Shown here piece by piece: positions 44,886-56,606 of a stretch of DNA of 64,000 nt. Source of the DNA: Coptis chinensis (lineage: Eukaryota > Streptophyta > Magnoliopsida > Ranunculales > Ranunculaceae); the NCBI GenBank assembly GCA_015680905.1, contig CM027381.1, forward strand, positions 60,702,501 through 60,766,500. The letters run 5' to 3'. Both the position numbers and the translations under genes were made by a program. The notes beneath the pieces were generated by a model. That model did not search any database. It was not told where the DNA came from and saw nothing but the letters and a program-made list of their open reading frames with translations. Every line of letters starts with the position of its first letter. The stretch's first letter is position 1.

Positions 44886-46445
44886 GTTCTAAAGGCATAG
44901 GACGAGTGCTACGGTTTGGACTTTACTCCAAGTGGAAACACCCCTCTCATCCTCCCTTGTTTTTCCTATTTTTCCTTTTTTTTTTCTTATTTCTTCGTCG
45001 TCGAAAACCAAATGAACTGACCTGTCTAAAAATTTATTTTTCTGTACTTCCAGGTACTGAAAGTTAGGACTGGGAAAGTACACTGCAGGCGATTCTAAGG
45101 GTTCTGTGAAAAGTTGAACTCATTATGACATCATTGACACGCGTGCGCGGTATTGGACACGCGTCTGCAGGCCTCACTCTCTGGACCTGTAACTGAAAAT
45201 TCGACTATTCTATTGGGATTAATCACGTCGACGATTTGAAACGTCTGTTTCATTTCTTTGGCAGACTAGCAGGAAGCTACAGGTTCCAAAGTTTAATTTT
45301 TTTTTATTTTATTTTTCTATTGTTGCATGAATGCCATGTACGTAGTTATTATAAATTAGTTTATGGATTACTATTTACGTATTAGCCTAGAAATATGCAT
45401 GTATCATGTTCAAACACCTGTAAATATTTATATACGTTTAACTGGGCATGAATTGCATATCAATGTATATATACATATAAATGGTACTGTTTTGCATGGT
45501 TATATGTCTGTCTACGTATAAGTGTCTATTGTTGCATGTTTAGTATTTCTCTGCGTATAAGTACAAGGTATTGTTTAATAAGTCGATTTTGTCAAGAAAG
45601 AGGAGAACATTCCAACGAGGGTTAAAATCTGAGTTGGGTAAGTTGTTTCTAAACCCTACGGGGTGAAGATGCTCTCTATATAACACCCGCAATCTCAATG
45701 AGTATTGTCGAAATCGAATTATTATGCAATACAAGAGTCATATTTTAGTTTATGTATAATACCTTGCATGTTTAGTTTTGTCGTATTTATCTGCGTACGT
45801 ATACTATATTCGCATGCTAATGTATTTGGATACGTATGAGTGATTCAAATTTGCCTGTTACTGTTGATATACGTCTACGTAATATCGATTTACAAATTAG
45901 CGTACATATACATATTACTGATGTATATTTGCCTGTACGTATGGAAGTATTTATCGATGACACAAGCTTCCCTATTCGTATATGTATACGTATGAGTAGA
46001 GTATCTTCACATGCTACTGCACCTAGTATTGTATGAGTAGATCGTATTTGCATGTTTGTATTTTCACCCTTGGATAAATCTTAAAAAAAAAAAAAAAAAA
46101 AATTAAATTAAATTAAATTAAAATTAATACAGACTTTGCATAAATTTTAATTCCATAAATCTTAATTATATTCCAATGGTGTCTAGGAAACTTGAAAGAT
46201 TGAGGTTACTTACTTAGAACCGTGCTCGCACGGAAAGCCTCCCTCATATCTCTCTTGTGACCTGGCTGTTGGTTTATGTACACGTATTCCTAGCTTCACT
46301 GCTACGTTAGCAGCAGCTTAGGCCTACGTTGTTCAACTTTAATGCTTAAAGATAATAATAAAATTCGAGTACTACTAAATTTCTTCTGTAAATTAGATCT
46401 AATTTTATGCTTGCATGAGATTAAGGTCTGGTTCCACTAAAGAAA
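44886..46445 (+). other. Leader between PBS and gag, no gene
   Basis: AT-rich and dense in TACGTATA-type words (45360-46030), with poly(A) and AAATT repeats at 46082-46125. No supported frame. Confidence 0.45.
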
Positions 46446-48396
46446 TTGAACATACCTATCGTCGAAAAAAATACGATAAGCAATTGCGTAAGTTCTCACC
46501 TAAAAATTGTTCTTCTTACATTTAATTACCTTCTTCACGATCATCCTTCGCCATTAACTTTCGGCCCTTATGGCGACGATCCTCCACCTACCGAGAAGCC
46601 CTGGCCGGACTTCTATATTGCATTACTGGGGAAGGACCTTCTTCCCGCATCAAACTGAGGAGGACATTGTCGATTGATTTTCGTATCCCGCCAAACATTT
46701 TTAGTTTGTTACCTATATATCATGGTTTGGATCACGAAAAACCTTACAATCATCTTCGTAGGCTGCAACAAGTGGCCACAACATTTCACCATCCAGTAGT
46801 CTCTAAGGAACAACTCTTGCTTTGGCTATTTCCATTCACTTTAGCGGAAAAAGCGACAATTTGGCTAGCAGGACAACAGCCACAGTCCATAGACACATGG
46901 AATAAACTAGTTCAAATATTCATGCTTCAATTTTACACTCAGAAGAAAACAACTGAAATGCTTCAGAAAATTCAATTCTTTCGTCAAAATCCTCATGAAT
47001 CCTTTACGGAAGCATGGAGTCGTTTTACTGATCTTCTGTTAGAATGTCCTCATCACCAACTAGACAAAGCTGTCCTTGTTCGTTCATTCTTTAATGGTCT
47101 TTCTGATCATCAAAAAGAAACTCTTGATATAATGAACGGCGGTTGCTTCATGGACAAAGGAGCTACTGAAGCATATACTTTTCTTGAAAAACAAGCGAAA
47201 AAAGGTATACACTGGGGTAACACTGAGTCGTCTAGGTCATCAAAGGACAATGTTACAAAGGCCACATCTATTTTTGAGGTAAAAACCGATCTCGAATTAA
47301 AAAATTTGATAGAATCCCTAACTAAAAAAGTAGATGCCCTTGCAGTTCAAGTAAACAATCAACTTCCAAAACAGGTCATGAACGTTGACACATCCATATG
47401 TGTTCTTTGTCTCAGTCCTGACCATCCTGATGTTTATTGTCCCTTGTTATATGCCTCCCCTTCTCAACAATCGGAGGAGACATGTGCATTCAACATTCCT
47501 AATGCACCTTGGAGACAACATCCGAATTTCGTTTGGCACCAAAATAACCAACAGATGGGGGCTCCTCCAGGTTTCGCTAATCCTCCTGTTCGACCTACCA
47601 ACAATTTTATTTCATACCGCCAAGGAAATAATTAACAATACCAACAAGGTCAATTTCAAAATAATTCCAATGCTAATTATCAAACCAACCGCAGCCTTGT
47701 TCCAGCTAATCCAGATCCCAACTATAATCAGCAACTTCTAAGCAATAATCGAGAACTACTACCTGTTGCACAACCTGCGCCACCCGTTACGGATAGGACA
47801 AACGAGACTTTCTTGGCTTACATGAACCAACAGTCTCAAATTTTAACGTCTATCCAACAATCACTTCAACAATTGGCGCAAGAAAAGAGTCAGAAAGGCG
47901 TGTTTCCTGCACAAGCAGTTCCAAACCCTAAACCAGCAAACACAGCCGTTGAACTCACCAATGCACCTAATACAAGCACCCCCAACCAAGGTGAGGTGCA
48001 TGCAATCACTACTCTACGATCTGGAAAAACTGTAGACAATCAAATATTATGCGGATGATCAACCAAAGGAATCCGAAGGATCAAATGAATCTATTTCCAA
48101 TAATGAACCTATGGTGGATTCACCGGATCAACAAAGTCAACATCTCGAATGTAGGAAACAAGCAAGTAGACCCTTTGCCAAATTCTGCCCTAAGGCACCG
48201 TTTTCTGCTGCGCTTGGCAAAGAATAAACCCGATGAGAATTTTTTTGAAATCGGAGAGACTTTTCAAAATTTGACAATCAACTTACCTTTTCTCGATGCC
48301 TTAAAACTTTTACCAAAACATGCAAAATTTCTGAAAGATATGTGCACCACAAAAAGGAGAACTAATGTTACTCAACAAGCGTTCCTCACTAAATAG
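46446..48396 (+). pseudogene. gag: gag of Athila-like element (two breaks)
   Basis: The N-terminal part (to 46658, FGPYGDDPPPTEKPWPDFYI) is in one frame. The main body starts near 46667 with PPNIFSLLPIYHGLDHEKPY, the capsid entry, followed by FPFTLAEKATIWLAGQQPQS, FFRQNPHESFTEAWSRFTDL and a CCHC knuckle, CVLCLSPDHPDVYC. An in-frame TAA at 47633 is read past in the same frame to VHAITTLRSGKTVDN, the Athila signature. A frameshift near 48040 then puts KNKPDENFFEIGETFQNL and LPKHAKFLKDMCTTKRR in another frame. Gag packages the RNA. This copy would need a helper. Confidence 0.87.
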
Positions 48397-48416
48397 TTTC
48401 CATCCATCACCGAACA

Positions 48417-50234
48417 ATGGTGGTAGTCAAATACAAGGACCACGGTAGAATAGCGGTTCCATGCACCTTAGGTGACAAATATACGGCTACTGCACTACTA
48501 GACCTAGGAGCTAGTGTGAACTTACTTCCATATTACTTATTTAAACAACTAGGTCTTCATGAGCTCAAACCTACTACCATGACTATACAGTTAGCTGATC
48601 GTTCCATAAAGTATCCAAAAGGAATTGTGGAAAACGTCCTTGTAAAAGTTCAAAACTTTTTCTATCATGTAGACTTTGTTATTTTAGATACAGAAGTTGC
48701 ATGTGATTCCATTCCTATCATCTTAGGACGTCCGTTCCTAGCAACTGCTAATGCTCTTATTAACTGTAGGGATGGTTCAATGACCATGTCCTTCGGAAAT
48801 CTATCGGTCGAGGTGAATGTGTTCAAGTTGATGAAACAAATCCCAAAGCCTGACAATGATGGTGAGGTCAACAGGGTTGATAGCATTACGCAAGAGTATT
48901 TAACAAACTTTTTTCCAGAAGATGAAGTGTACCAATTTCTTTCCTTTAGGGAATCCCAGTTTGAGGACGATGATTATACACAAGAAGTAAATGAGTTATT
49001 AGAGTCAATACTATTATTTGACCCTACGACTGTGATGTCCAGTAACTTGTATGAACATCAATCTGTTTACTACATGGATGATGACTTTCCTCAAGAATCT
49101 TTAATACCCACTCCGCCCACGTCTGATTTAAAACCTCTTCCTTCGGAATTAAAATACGTACAACTTGATCCAAATGGTCGTCACCCAGTTATCATTTCTT
49201 CACAATTGACTGACGATCATGAAGCTCGTTTAATTAATGTCATTCAACAACATCGTTTTGCTATCGGATGGTCCCTCGATGACATTAAAGGCATTGAACC
49301 TACTATGTGCACCCATCGCATACACCTTAAAGAAAATGTTAAGACATCGCATGAACCGCAATGTCGCCTAAACCCTACCATGAAAGATGTGGTATGAGAG
49401 GAAGTTTTAAAATTACTCGATGCGGGTATTATTTACCCTATCTCTAATAGTGTTTGGGTGAGTCCAATACACGTTGTTCCCAAGAAATCGGGCATTACAG
49501 TTGTGTGAAATGATAAAGATGAATGCATTTCCGCTCGTATCCCAGTGAAATGACGAATATGCATTGACTATCGCAAACTTAATGCCGTCACTCGTAAGGA
49601 TCACTTTCCACTTCCATTCATTGATCAGATGCTCAAACGCTTAGCCGGTCATGCATATTACTGTTTTTTTTATGGTTATTCAGGTTATTTTCAGATAGTC
49701 ATAGACCCTGCTGATCAAGAAAAGACCACGTTCACGTGTCCATTTGGTATATTTGCATATAGACGAATGCCTTTCGGCCTTTGCAATGCACCTGGTACTT
49801 TCCAACGCTGCATGCTTCACATTTTCAGTGATATGGTTGAACGTTTTATGGAAGTATTCATGGACGACTTCTCAATATATAGAGATTCTTTCGATAGCTG
49901 TCTATCAAATCTTGAAAAGGTTTTTACACGTTGTGAAGAGAAAAACCTTGTTCTCAATTGGGAAAAATGTCATTTCATGGTTACAAAAGGAATAGTTTTA
50001 GGACATATCGTTTCAAAGGACGGAATCGAAGTCGACAAAGCTAAGATAGAAAAAATTGCTTCACTTCCTATACCAAAATCAGTTCGAGACATTCGCGCAT
50101 TCTTTGGACACGCAGGTTTCTATAGGAGATTTATTCAAGATTTCTCAAAGGTTGCTCGACCTTTAACCAATCTCCTGCTTAAAGATGTCGTTTTTTACTT
50201 CAGTTTCAATTGCAAACAAGCCTTTGAGTTTTAA
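48417..50234 (+). pseudogene. pol: Protease and reverse transcriptase of Athila-like element
   Basis: The protease part has IAVPCTLGDKYTATALLDLG with the active-site loop D-L-G-A-S, and IPIILGRPFLATANALI. The RT follows in the same frame: LLDAGIIYPISNSVWVSPIH, RICIDYRKLNAVTRKDHFPL, CPFGIFAYRRMPFGLCNAPG, MEVFMDDFSIY (FMDD, Asp pair kept) and DIRAFFGHAGFYRRFIQDF. Three in-frame TGA codons lie at 49395, 49506 and 49551; the last replaces the Trp usually found before R-x-C-I-D-Y-R. The first catalytic Asp is lost: the usual F-L-D-G-Y-S-G-Y reads F-F-Y-G-Y-S-G-Y. The frame closes at 50234, followed by a shift into RNase H. Confidence 0.88.
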
Positions 50235-50235
50235 A

Positions 50236-51070
50236 AACCGCATTAACTACAGCTCCCATAATTCAACCACCTAATTGGTCTAAACCTTTTGAATTAATGT
50301 GTGACGTGAGCAACTATGCTATTGGAGCTGTCCTAGGGCAACACCGAGAAGATAAGCCAGTTGTCATTTACTATGCGAGTAAAATCCTTAATGAAGCTCA
50401 ACGTAACTATACTACCACTGAGAAAGAGTTTCTCGCCGTTGTATATGCTTTGGATAAGTTTCGTCCTTACCTAGTGGGTTCTCCAACTATTGTCTACACT
50501 AACCACGCAGCACTTCGTTATCTATTAGCAAAAAAAGATGCAAAACAAAGGTTGATCCGATGGATTCTCTTTTTGCAAGAGTTTACTCTAGAAATTAGAG
50601 ATAACAAAGGTTGCGAAAATATAGTTGCAGATCATTTATCACGACTTGTCAGTGATGTTGATATTGATACCGAACCTATCTGTGATTCCTTTCCAGATGA
50701 ACACTTGTACTCTATTTTTTCGTCCCCTTGGTACGCTGACATAGTAAATTACTTAGTTACTGAAGAAGTCCCTTCATCTTGGTCTCGAAATGACCGGAAA
50801 AAGTTCTTATCCACTGTGAAATTTTATTTTTGGGATGATCCCTACCTCTTCAAGTATTGTTCCGACCAACTAATCCGTCGTTGCATTCCTGACTGGGAAC
50901 ACAATGATGTGTTATCCTTCTGTCATGAACAATCTTGTGGTGGTCATTTTAGTGGTAAGAAAACAAGGTCCTACAATGTGATTCTATTGCCATTCTATTA
51001 TAACATTTGTTTAGAGATGCACATGAGCATTGCAAAGCATGCAATGTGGATTCATTTTAACGTAATATGA
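50236..51070 (+). pseudogene. pol: RNase H and integrase zinc domain of Athila-like element
   Basis: [15 protein letters not shown] (Asp), [20 protein letters not shown] (Glu) and [19 protein letters not shown], where Asn replaces the usual third catalytic Asp (T-D-H). [20 protein letters not shown] ends the domain. The integrase HHCC start is [17 protein letters not shown], after which the order decays; the second Cys pair is hard to see. Open for 257 codons from 50297. Confidence 0.85.
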
Positions 51071-51897
51071 TGCCCTTAAATCCCATTTTAATTGTGGAAA
51101 TCTTTAATGTATGGGGCAGACTTCATGGGTCCCAAATTTTGGAAAAACTAGTGGCAGTTGACTATGTGTCAAAATCTGATTAAAAAGCGGTCGTTTTGTT
51201 CATAAAAGAAAATAAGATTTGGTATTCCAAAAGCTATAATTAGTGATGGGGAAAACATTTACGTAATAAAATTTTTGAATCTTTCACGATTACTCCGTTA
51301 TTTGTCAGAATCTCTAATAGAGAGATCAAATCCATTTTGGAAAAAACTATCAATCTATCTAGAAAAGACTGGTCTCTACGATTATTTGATGCCTTGTGGG
51401 TATACAGAACAACTTTTAAGACACCTATAGGGATGTCTCCTTATCGTCTCGTTTTTGGAAAACCTTGTCATCTGCCGGTTGAACTTGAGCACCGTGCTCT
51501 ATGGGCCATCAAAAGCCTCAATTATAATACTAACGGCAAAGCGAAGAGAAAATTACAGTTAAATGAGCTTGAGGAAATTCGGAGTGATGCCTATGATCTC
51601 TCGAAATCCTATAAAGCCAACATGAAAAGAGTGCATGACAAGCACATATTGAGAAAAGATTTCACAGTGGGTCAAAAAGTTTTGTTGTACAACTCAAGAT
51701 TACACATTTTTCCAGGAAAATTAAAAACTCGATGGTCTGGCCCTTTCACCGTCTCTTCTGTCACCCCTTATGGGGCTATTTCTTTGAAAAACGTAAATGA
51801 TGATAGCGAATTTCAAGTAAATGGCCAATGCCTTAAACATTATCATGAGTTGCGCTCTCCAGATGTCGAAGAGACTCTTCTCAATGATCCAGTCTAG
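51071..51897 (+). pseudogene. pol: Integrase core and C-terminal part of Athila-like element
   Basis: At 51071-51336 the core is shredded by shifts and a deletion: IFNVWG.. near the first Asp, VAVDYVSKSD, then a short version of the I-S-D-x-G region near 51240; the segment with the catalytic Glu is missing. From 51337 an open frame gives [60 protein letters not shown] and [20 protein letters not shown]. The enzyme cannot be active. Confidence 0.85.
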
Positions 51898-52068
51898 ATA
51901 GACTAATAGATTCGATGGTGTACTTTTTTCCATGTGTTTAAACAAAGAAAGTATGCCATTTGGGTAGCCAGGCCCTCTTCTATTTTCTTTTCTAAAAATC
52001 CCTAGAGTGTGTGGTTGCAAGCGCCGGAACCATAGTCCACAAAAACTCTACTTCAGAACTGAGTATAA

Positions 52069-52455
52069 ATGTCTTTTGATAATCGAGCAAACATGCCTTC
52101 CGAAAAACAATGGGTACCAAAAATTTCAACTCCTTCTTTCTCCTCCCTTTTCTATTCTCTTCCTCGCGAACTCCAACTCATCATTTGGTGCAAATCTCAC
52201 CCATCTCGAATAGGTCATGGTCGTAGTACTTTTGCTCGAAAGCGACGGGCGAAAAGGATGGGGTAGTGTATGAACTGTCAAACTCCTTTCTGTCCAGGTC
52301 TTGATCTTCTATCCAAGATGAGCCGGTATAAGGTATATTATTATCTGACACCAGCTCAGCAGGATAAACTTCGTCGTCGTCCGTTGTTCCCTACAGGTTG
52401 GGATTCGATCTTGAGGATCGGCGTTAAAAGACTCACATTCGTCTTGAGGATCTGA
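52069..52455 (+). pseudogene. Post-pol ORF a: small basic protein, one stop
   Basis: ATG at 52069, 65 codons to a TAG at 52264, then the same frame continues to 52455, so about 128 residues if the stop is recent. Features: SLFYSLPRELQLIIWCKSHP, a basic cluster RKRRAKRMG that could be a nuclear localisation signal, then CMNCQTPFCPG (three Cys in eleven residues) and YYLTPAQQDKLRRRPLFP. I recognise no family. It starts 172 bases after the integrase stop in the same strand, so it could be expressed from the genomic RNA or from its own RNA. Confidence 0.45.
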
Positions 52456-52505
52456 CGTTTTAAAACTCACATTCGTCTTGAGGATCTGACGTAAAAAGAC
52501 TCAAC
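52402..52505 (+). repeat. Short tandem repeat, unit ~33-34 bp, 3 copies
   Basis: CTTGAGGATCTGACG and variants start near 52410, 52443 and 52477, alternating with ACTCACATTCG. It overlaps the end of ORF a. Confidence 0.8.
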
Positions 52506-53378
52506 ATGTATATACTCGTTTTTTATTTTTCCCTTAGCACCAAGCATGGTGCCCAAAGAGAGTCATGATATGCAACATCGGACATTTCCTAGTTTGTGCG
52601 GGCAATGGATTCCACCAGGCCAACCCCGATCGGTTTTCTATATGACTATATCAAGGGGCGGTTTGAGGTTATACCATATGTACTAAGGGTAATATTATTA
52701 TTAGACCATTGCACATTGGTCAGGGATGGTACCGTCCTGAACCCTAGGCCCCCAAAACATAAAGGTTAAGCCCGCGTCCGGTTTGGATTGGGTTAAGCTT
52801 TGAGCCGACATGAAAGTTGCCTGAGTTAAGCTGTTGTGATGTGTTGTTTTATTTGGACTTCTGGTGTTGTTGACACGTTCCTTTCATCTTGTACATTTGT
52901 ATATAAAAATTGTAAATAAATAAAAACTAAATAAATAAATAAATAAATAAAATAAATAAATAAATAAATAAATAAAAATAAATAAATAAAAATGTTTGAA
53001 TGTGATTTTGTCATATTCCGGTGAATGGCATTTTTAATGTCGATCGTTTTGATATATTATTGTTTCAATTTGGAGTTAAAACGAATCGAAATACCACATT
53101 TGAAATTTTGGAACACTTTGGGACATAAGGGGAATTTTTGGAATTCATTTGGGTTTGGGCCAAAAATTGGACCTGACCCAAAATCACGGACCCGTTTACA
53201 AAAACCCACACGCGGGGCACCCACGCGTCCATCCCTCACATTTCTTCTGCCTCAAAATCTGGATCTTGGTCTCCCTCACACTCACCTCGCGCACGCGGGC
53301 TAAACTCCACCAATTCGAACTCCCTTCCTCCATCACTCCTAGCAATTTCCACCCTCAAAAATTCATCTAGACCTTGCT
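52506..53378 (+). other. Spacer with (AAAT)n microsatellite
   Basis: No gene. The AAAT/AAATA run is at about 52912-52992. A GC-richer patch near 53160-53300 and a pyrimidine-rich leader before 53379 (CCTTCCTCCATCACTCC) could be the transcript start zone of ORF b, but no clear TATA box was seen. Confidence 0.4.
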
Positions 53379-54395
53379 ATGGCAGCACGAAGGAGAATCA
53401 CAGTTGAGAGAAATTTTGAAAATCTCTACAATTCCAGGATGTTTTATCCATTTTTCGATGGGAAAATTGCTAGTAGAGAGTGGGAATATCTCTTGCATCA
53501 ATTCGGTGATTATTAGAAGATTTGGTGTTGAAATTTTTACGACAATGGAGGTTTCCGGGGTGATGAATTTTGGATTACGGCGGATGGGTTGGAACGTGAA
53601 CTCACGCTGGAGTTAATATCGAATACAGCACAGATTCCAATAAACTCTGATAGTCCGACCCTGTTGTTGTCAGAGTATCCGACTACGAGGGACTTAATGT
53701 TTGACACGCTTCTCAAGGGAGAGTACAATAATGGCTCGAACTGTATTGTACCCCGGACTTTCATTTCGAGCCGAAACCAACTAGCCGTCACTTAATGGCT
53801 GGCGTACAACGTCATTGGAACTTCAAAGACGTCTGACGTGAACAAGACATTCTTGCACCTGCTGTGGATCCTCCAGGCGAAGAAGAACACTTTCTGTATG
53901 GTCCATTTCCTGGGCCATATTCTTACGACGCGATCAAACAGGCCAGCTCCTCTTGCTGTACTTGTTACTCAGCTTATGCTTAACTTAGGGTTCTAGTCTG
54001 CTACTCCTTTCATTCCAACAAGGTCTTTCGAGAATTTTGGAATTTTCGAGACTTGTGTTCTGGACCACTGGGCCCCAGTAGCTAGAGATGATATTGAGCG
54101 TGATAACGAACCTCCTCCTCCCCCTTCACCACCCAACTGTTTTAATGAGGCTACCATGCGCCGAATCAACACTCCCATGGAAGCCTTGAGACACATGAAC
54201 ATAAGTATGCGCAGGATGTTTCTTCATCAAGAAGAGATGTTTATTTCCCAAAATGACTTCCATCAAGAAATGCGCAATCGCCAAGGCCGTTTCCAGAGAA
54301 TGATGATGGCAAATCAGCGGCAATTCCAAGATCAATTGCTACAGTCTATAGGCCACATTCCGGACCGGTCATTTCGGCCCGGGAAGTTAAGTTAA
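53379..54395 (+). pseudogene. Post-pol ORF b: plant-transposon-protein-like, coiled-coil C terminus, broken
   Basis: ATG at 53379 gives MAARRRITVERNFENLYNSR and ASREWEYLLHQFGDY, then TAG at 53514. Further segments, after shifts of frame, read ELISNTAQIPINSD, LAYNVIGTSKTSDVNKTFLH and LLWILQAKKNTFCMVHFLGH, then LAVLVTQLMLNLGF. The C-terminal segment, open from 54156 to 54395, reads RRMFLHQEEMFISQNDFHQE and RQGRFQRMMMANQRQFQDQL, a coiled coil. The layout (short N-terminal block, 'I-x-x-I-x-x-I-P', a hydrophobic H-W-L/V-N-V-I-G-T-S core, then coiled coil) is shared with ORF d, so they are paralogues. The fold recalls the 'putative plant transposon protein' domain. Role unknown. Confidence 0.6.
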
Positions 54396-54666
54396 GTGGC
54401 CGGCGGCGAGAAAACCTAGGTTCATCTTCTAACGCTGGGAGGATTCGATGAATTGTTTATTTCCCTTGGCTTAGAAATGACTATGTCATTTATTGCCCTT
54501 ATGCATTGCATTTTTATTTTTCTAGTGATAAAAATTTATATATCGTTTGATTTCTCATAATTTTGTATCTCCAGACGGTTTGAATGAGAAATTATTTATG
54601 TTATGCAATTATTGTACTTCTTAATATGTGAGTTTGTTCCTCGATGCATTGGACCTACTCTCAAAG

Positions 54667-54710
54667 CCAAACGGTCAGAAGCCCAACGGTCAGAAATCTA
54701 ATTATAAATA
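54667..54710 (+). promoter_or_regulatory. Putative promoter: two MSA-like motifs and a TATA box
   Basis: CCCAACGGTCA at 54682-54692 fits the mitosis-specific activator consensus YCYAACGGYYA. CCAAACGGTCA at 54667-54677 has the same core with one mismatch. TATAAATA follows at 54703-54710, about 82 bases before the ATG of ORF c, with a pyrimidine-rich leader. MSA elements bind three-repeat MYB factors and drive G2/M expression in plant genes. Confidence 0.45.
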
Positions 54711-54791
54711 CAACTCTCCTTTTCCACCTTTACTCGTCCCTTTCTCTCACTCTTCACACTTCACACACAAATTCTCATTTTCTTGATCATA

Positions 54792-54911
54792 ATGAATCCA
54801 ATCGAGCGATGGGAAAAGGAGCAACGCGAATGGGCTATCACAGTATTTGTGATAATAGTGTTTATCATTATTCTCCTATCACTTATGCATAATATGATCC
54901 AGAACATCTAG
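54792..54911 (+). CDS. Post-pol ORF c: 39-residue single-span membrane microprotein
   Basis: ATG at 54792, TAG at 54909-54911. It opens MNPIERWEKEQREW, a charged amphipathic head, and then AITVFVIIVFIIILLSLMHN, about 20 uninterrupted hydrophobic residues, enough for one membrane span, with a short polar tail (MIQNI). It is intact, unlike most frames around it. A TATA box lies ~82 bases upstream, with a clean pyrimidine-rich leader. No family is recognised. Possible roles include an envelope-like or viroporin-like accessory protein, or a transport adapter; a chance hydrophobic frame cannot be excluded without conservation data. Confidence 0.45.
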   Translation: MNPIERWEKEQREWAITVFVIIVFIIILLSLMHNMIQNI

Positions 54912-55450
54912 ATCTATGTAACCATTTTTTTTTTCTGACTTTCATTTTGTATATTAGTATGGTGTGTTAAATACATTTGTACGGGTTACGTGTTAAATGG
55001 AGAAGTTTCGTATTAAATATTTGTGTATATTAGTTGTCTTTTCCTCTCTAAAAAAAATATAATAAAATAATAATAATAATAATAAATAAATAAACAAACC
55101 ATAACAAAGAAAGACCATCCAAAACTCACCAAATTAATTAATTGATACTCATGTTGTTCAGAGAAGATCGCGCACGCTACAAGGTACGCATAACACTTGT
55201 CACACATGCAGCTCGATTATTCTATCCATATCCTATTACTGAGGTTTGATAATCATTTCTGAAATTACGTGTAAGTCTAACTACCCTGTGAAACTTTCCT
55301 CCGTATTTTCTAACATTGAAACATCTCATTAATTGTTTTTGAAAATCTGACATAACAAGACTTACTATGGATCCCCATTGTTGCTGTTCATAATCACATG
55401 GGTCATTAACTACACTTGGAATCCAGATTGGTACAGACTCATAGATTGGC
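54912..55450 (+). other. AT-rich spacer, no gene
   Basis: Contains an (AAT/AAAT)n run near 55055-55100. It ends at the TATA box of ORF d. Confidence 0.45.
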
Positions 55451-55457
55451 TATAAAT
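55451..55457 (+). promoter_or_regulatory. TATA box before ORF d
   Basis: TATAAAT in the context TTGGCTATAAATCTCTTC, 71 bases before the ATG at 55522, followed by a pyrimidine-rich leader (CATTCTCATTCAAACAATTC). Spacing and leader resemble those of ORF c. Confidence 0.45.
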
Positions 55458-55521
55458 CTCTTCTTTTTCAGCCATTCTCATTCAAACAATTCTCACTATC
55501 CTTCCCTTAGTAATACTACCA

Positions 55522-56606
55522 ATGGATCAACCAAGAAAAATAATGCCGGAGAAAGACTACCTAAAAGTTTTGGAAGATGGCCGGTTTTATCCTTATTTTG
55601 ACACCGAAATAATACGTCGGGGATGGACGCCTCTTCTATATCATTCAGCAGCTTTTTATTCCCAAGAATTGATTTTGATGTTCTACCAATTTATAGAACC
55701 TAAGAATGGAAAATTCTACTTCAATGCTTATGGACGACGAATGAAATTGACTAGGGAAATTATCTCCGACATACTTCAAATACCAATGAATACCCAGGAG
55801 TGCCTTTTTCCAGAGTCATCATTTGATTCTATCAAAAGTTTACTAAGAGCTACCATATCTTATGGCGAAGTGGGAAATATACATCACGTTGTTCTTCAAC
55901 GCTCTTTGAAACAGAATCAACGAGTCGTGCTCCACTGGTTGGGACACAATGTGATCGGTACATCTCACTAATCAGAAGTCACAAAAACTCAACTTTGCCT
56001 ACTTTGGATTTTGCAGACTCAAAGAGAGGATTTTTGTCTAATCCAACACCTCTGGAATGTGATCACCAGGAAAACAAGAAAGTCAGCACACCTCTACCTC
56101 TACCCATTTTAGTCACGCAAATTATGATGCGTTGGGGTTACCCAGTCATTTCTCCAGAAACACCACTTCAAAGAGCACATATTAGCGTACTCCAAACAGA
56201 TTACTCCATTGGTTTTTGGACTCCTGATATTCTGACAGATGAACAGAACGACCCAAGCTCAAACCCTGACCGTTTCTTTGATGAAAATGCCATGCTAAAC
56301 TTTTTTAACCCCATGGAAGGCATTCAATTTCTTCATCACGGCATGCGGGAACTACACGCTCGTCAGAATATCATCATTACAACTCTTAAGGATTTCCAAG
56401 AACGTCAAGCAAAGCATGATGTTGAACAGGAGGAAATTTTGGAAAATCATTCTCGGTCCTTGCAGAATCACGCTCTCCTTATGGAAAATCAAACTACACT
56501 CTCTGCCAGCCAAGGGGACATTCAGATGCAGCTCGGCCAACAAATGGAAGAACTAAACAGTCTGGTGCATGATATGCGTCTCCAAGATCAACATAATAAT
56601 CCATAA
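55522..56606 (+). pseudogene. Post-pol ORF d: paralogue of ORF b, one stop and one frameshift
   Basis: ATG at 55522 gives MDQPRKIMPEKDYLKVLEDG, FYPYFDTEIIRRGWTPLLYH, FYFNAYGRRMKLTREIISDI and LQIPMNTQECLFPESSF, then a core VVLHWLGHNVIGTSH and a TAA at 55969. Homology to ORF b continues past it (EVTKTQLCLLWILQTQRED), then shifts frame near 56020. From there LPILVTQIMMRWGYPVISPE leads to a coiled-coil tail (NIIITTLKDFQERQAKHDVE, LGQQMEELNSLVHDM) to a stop at 56606. The intact ancestor would be about 360 residues. It carries the same 'plant transposon protein' type fold as ORF b. Its neighbour ORF e looks like a distant third member. Confidence 0.65.

Noticed and set aside
45817..46053. 78-codon minus and 66-codon plus frames in the gag leader
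   Set aside because: TACGTATA-rich sequence gives open frames on both strands by composition; no homology pattern.
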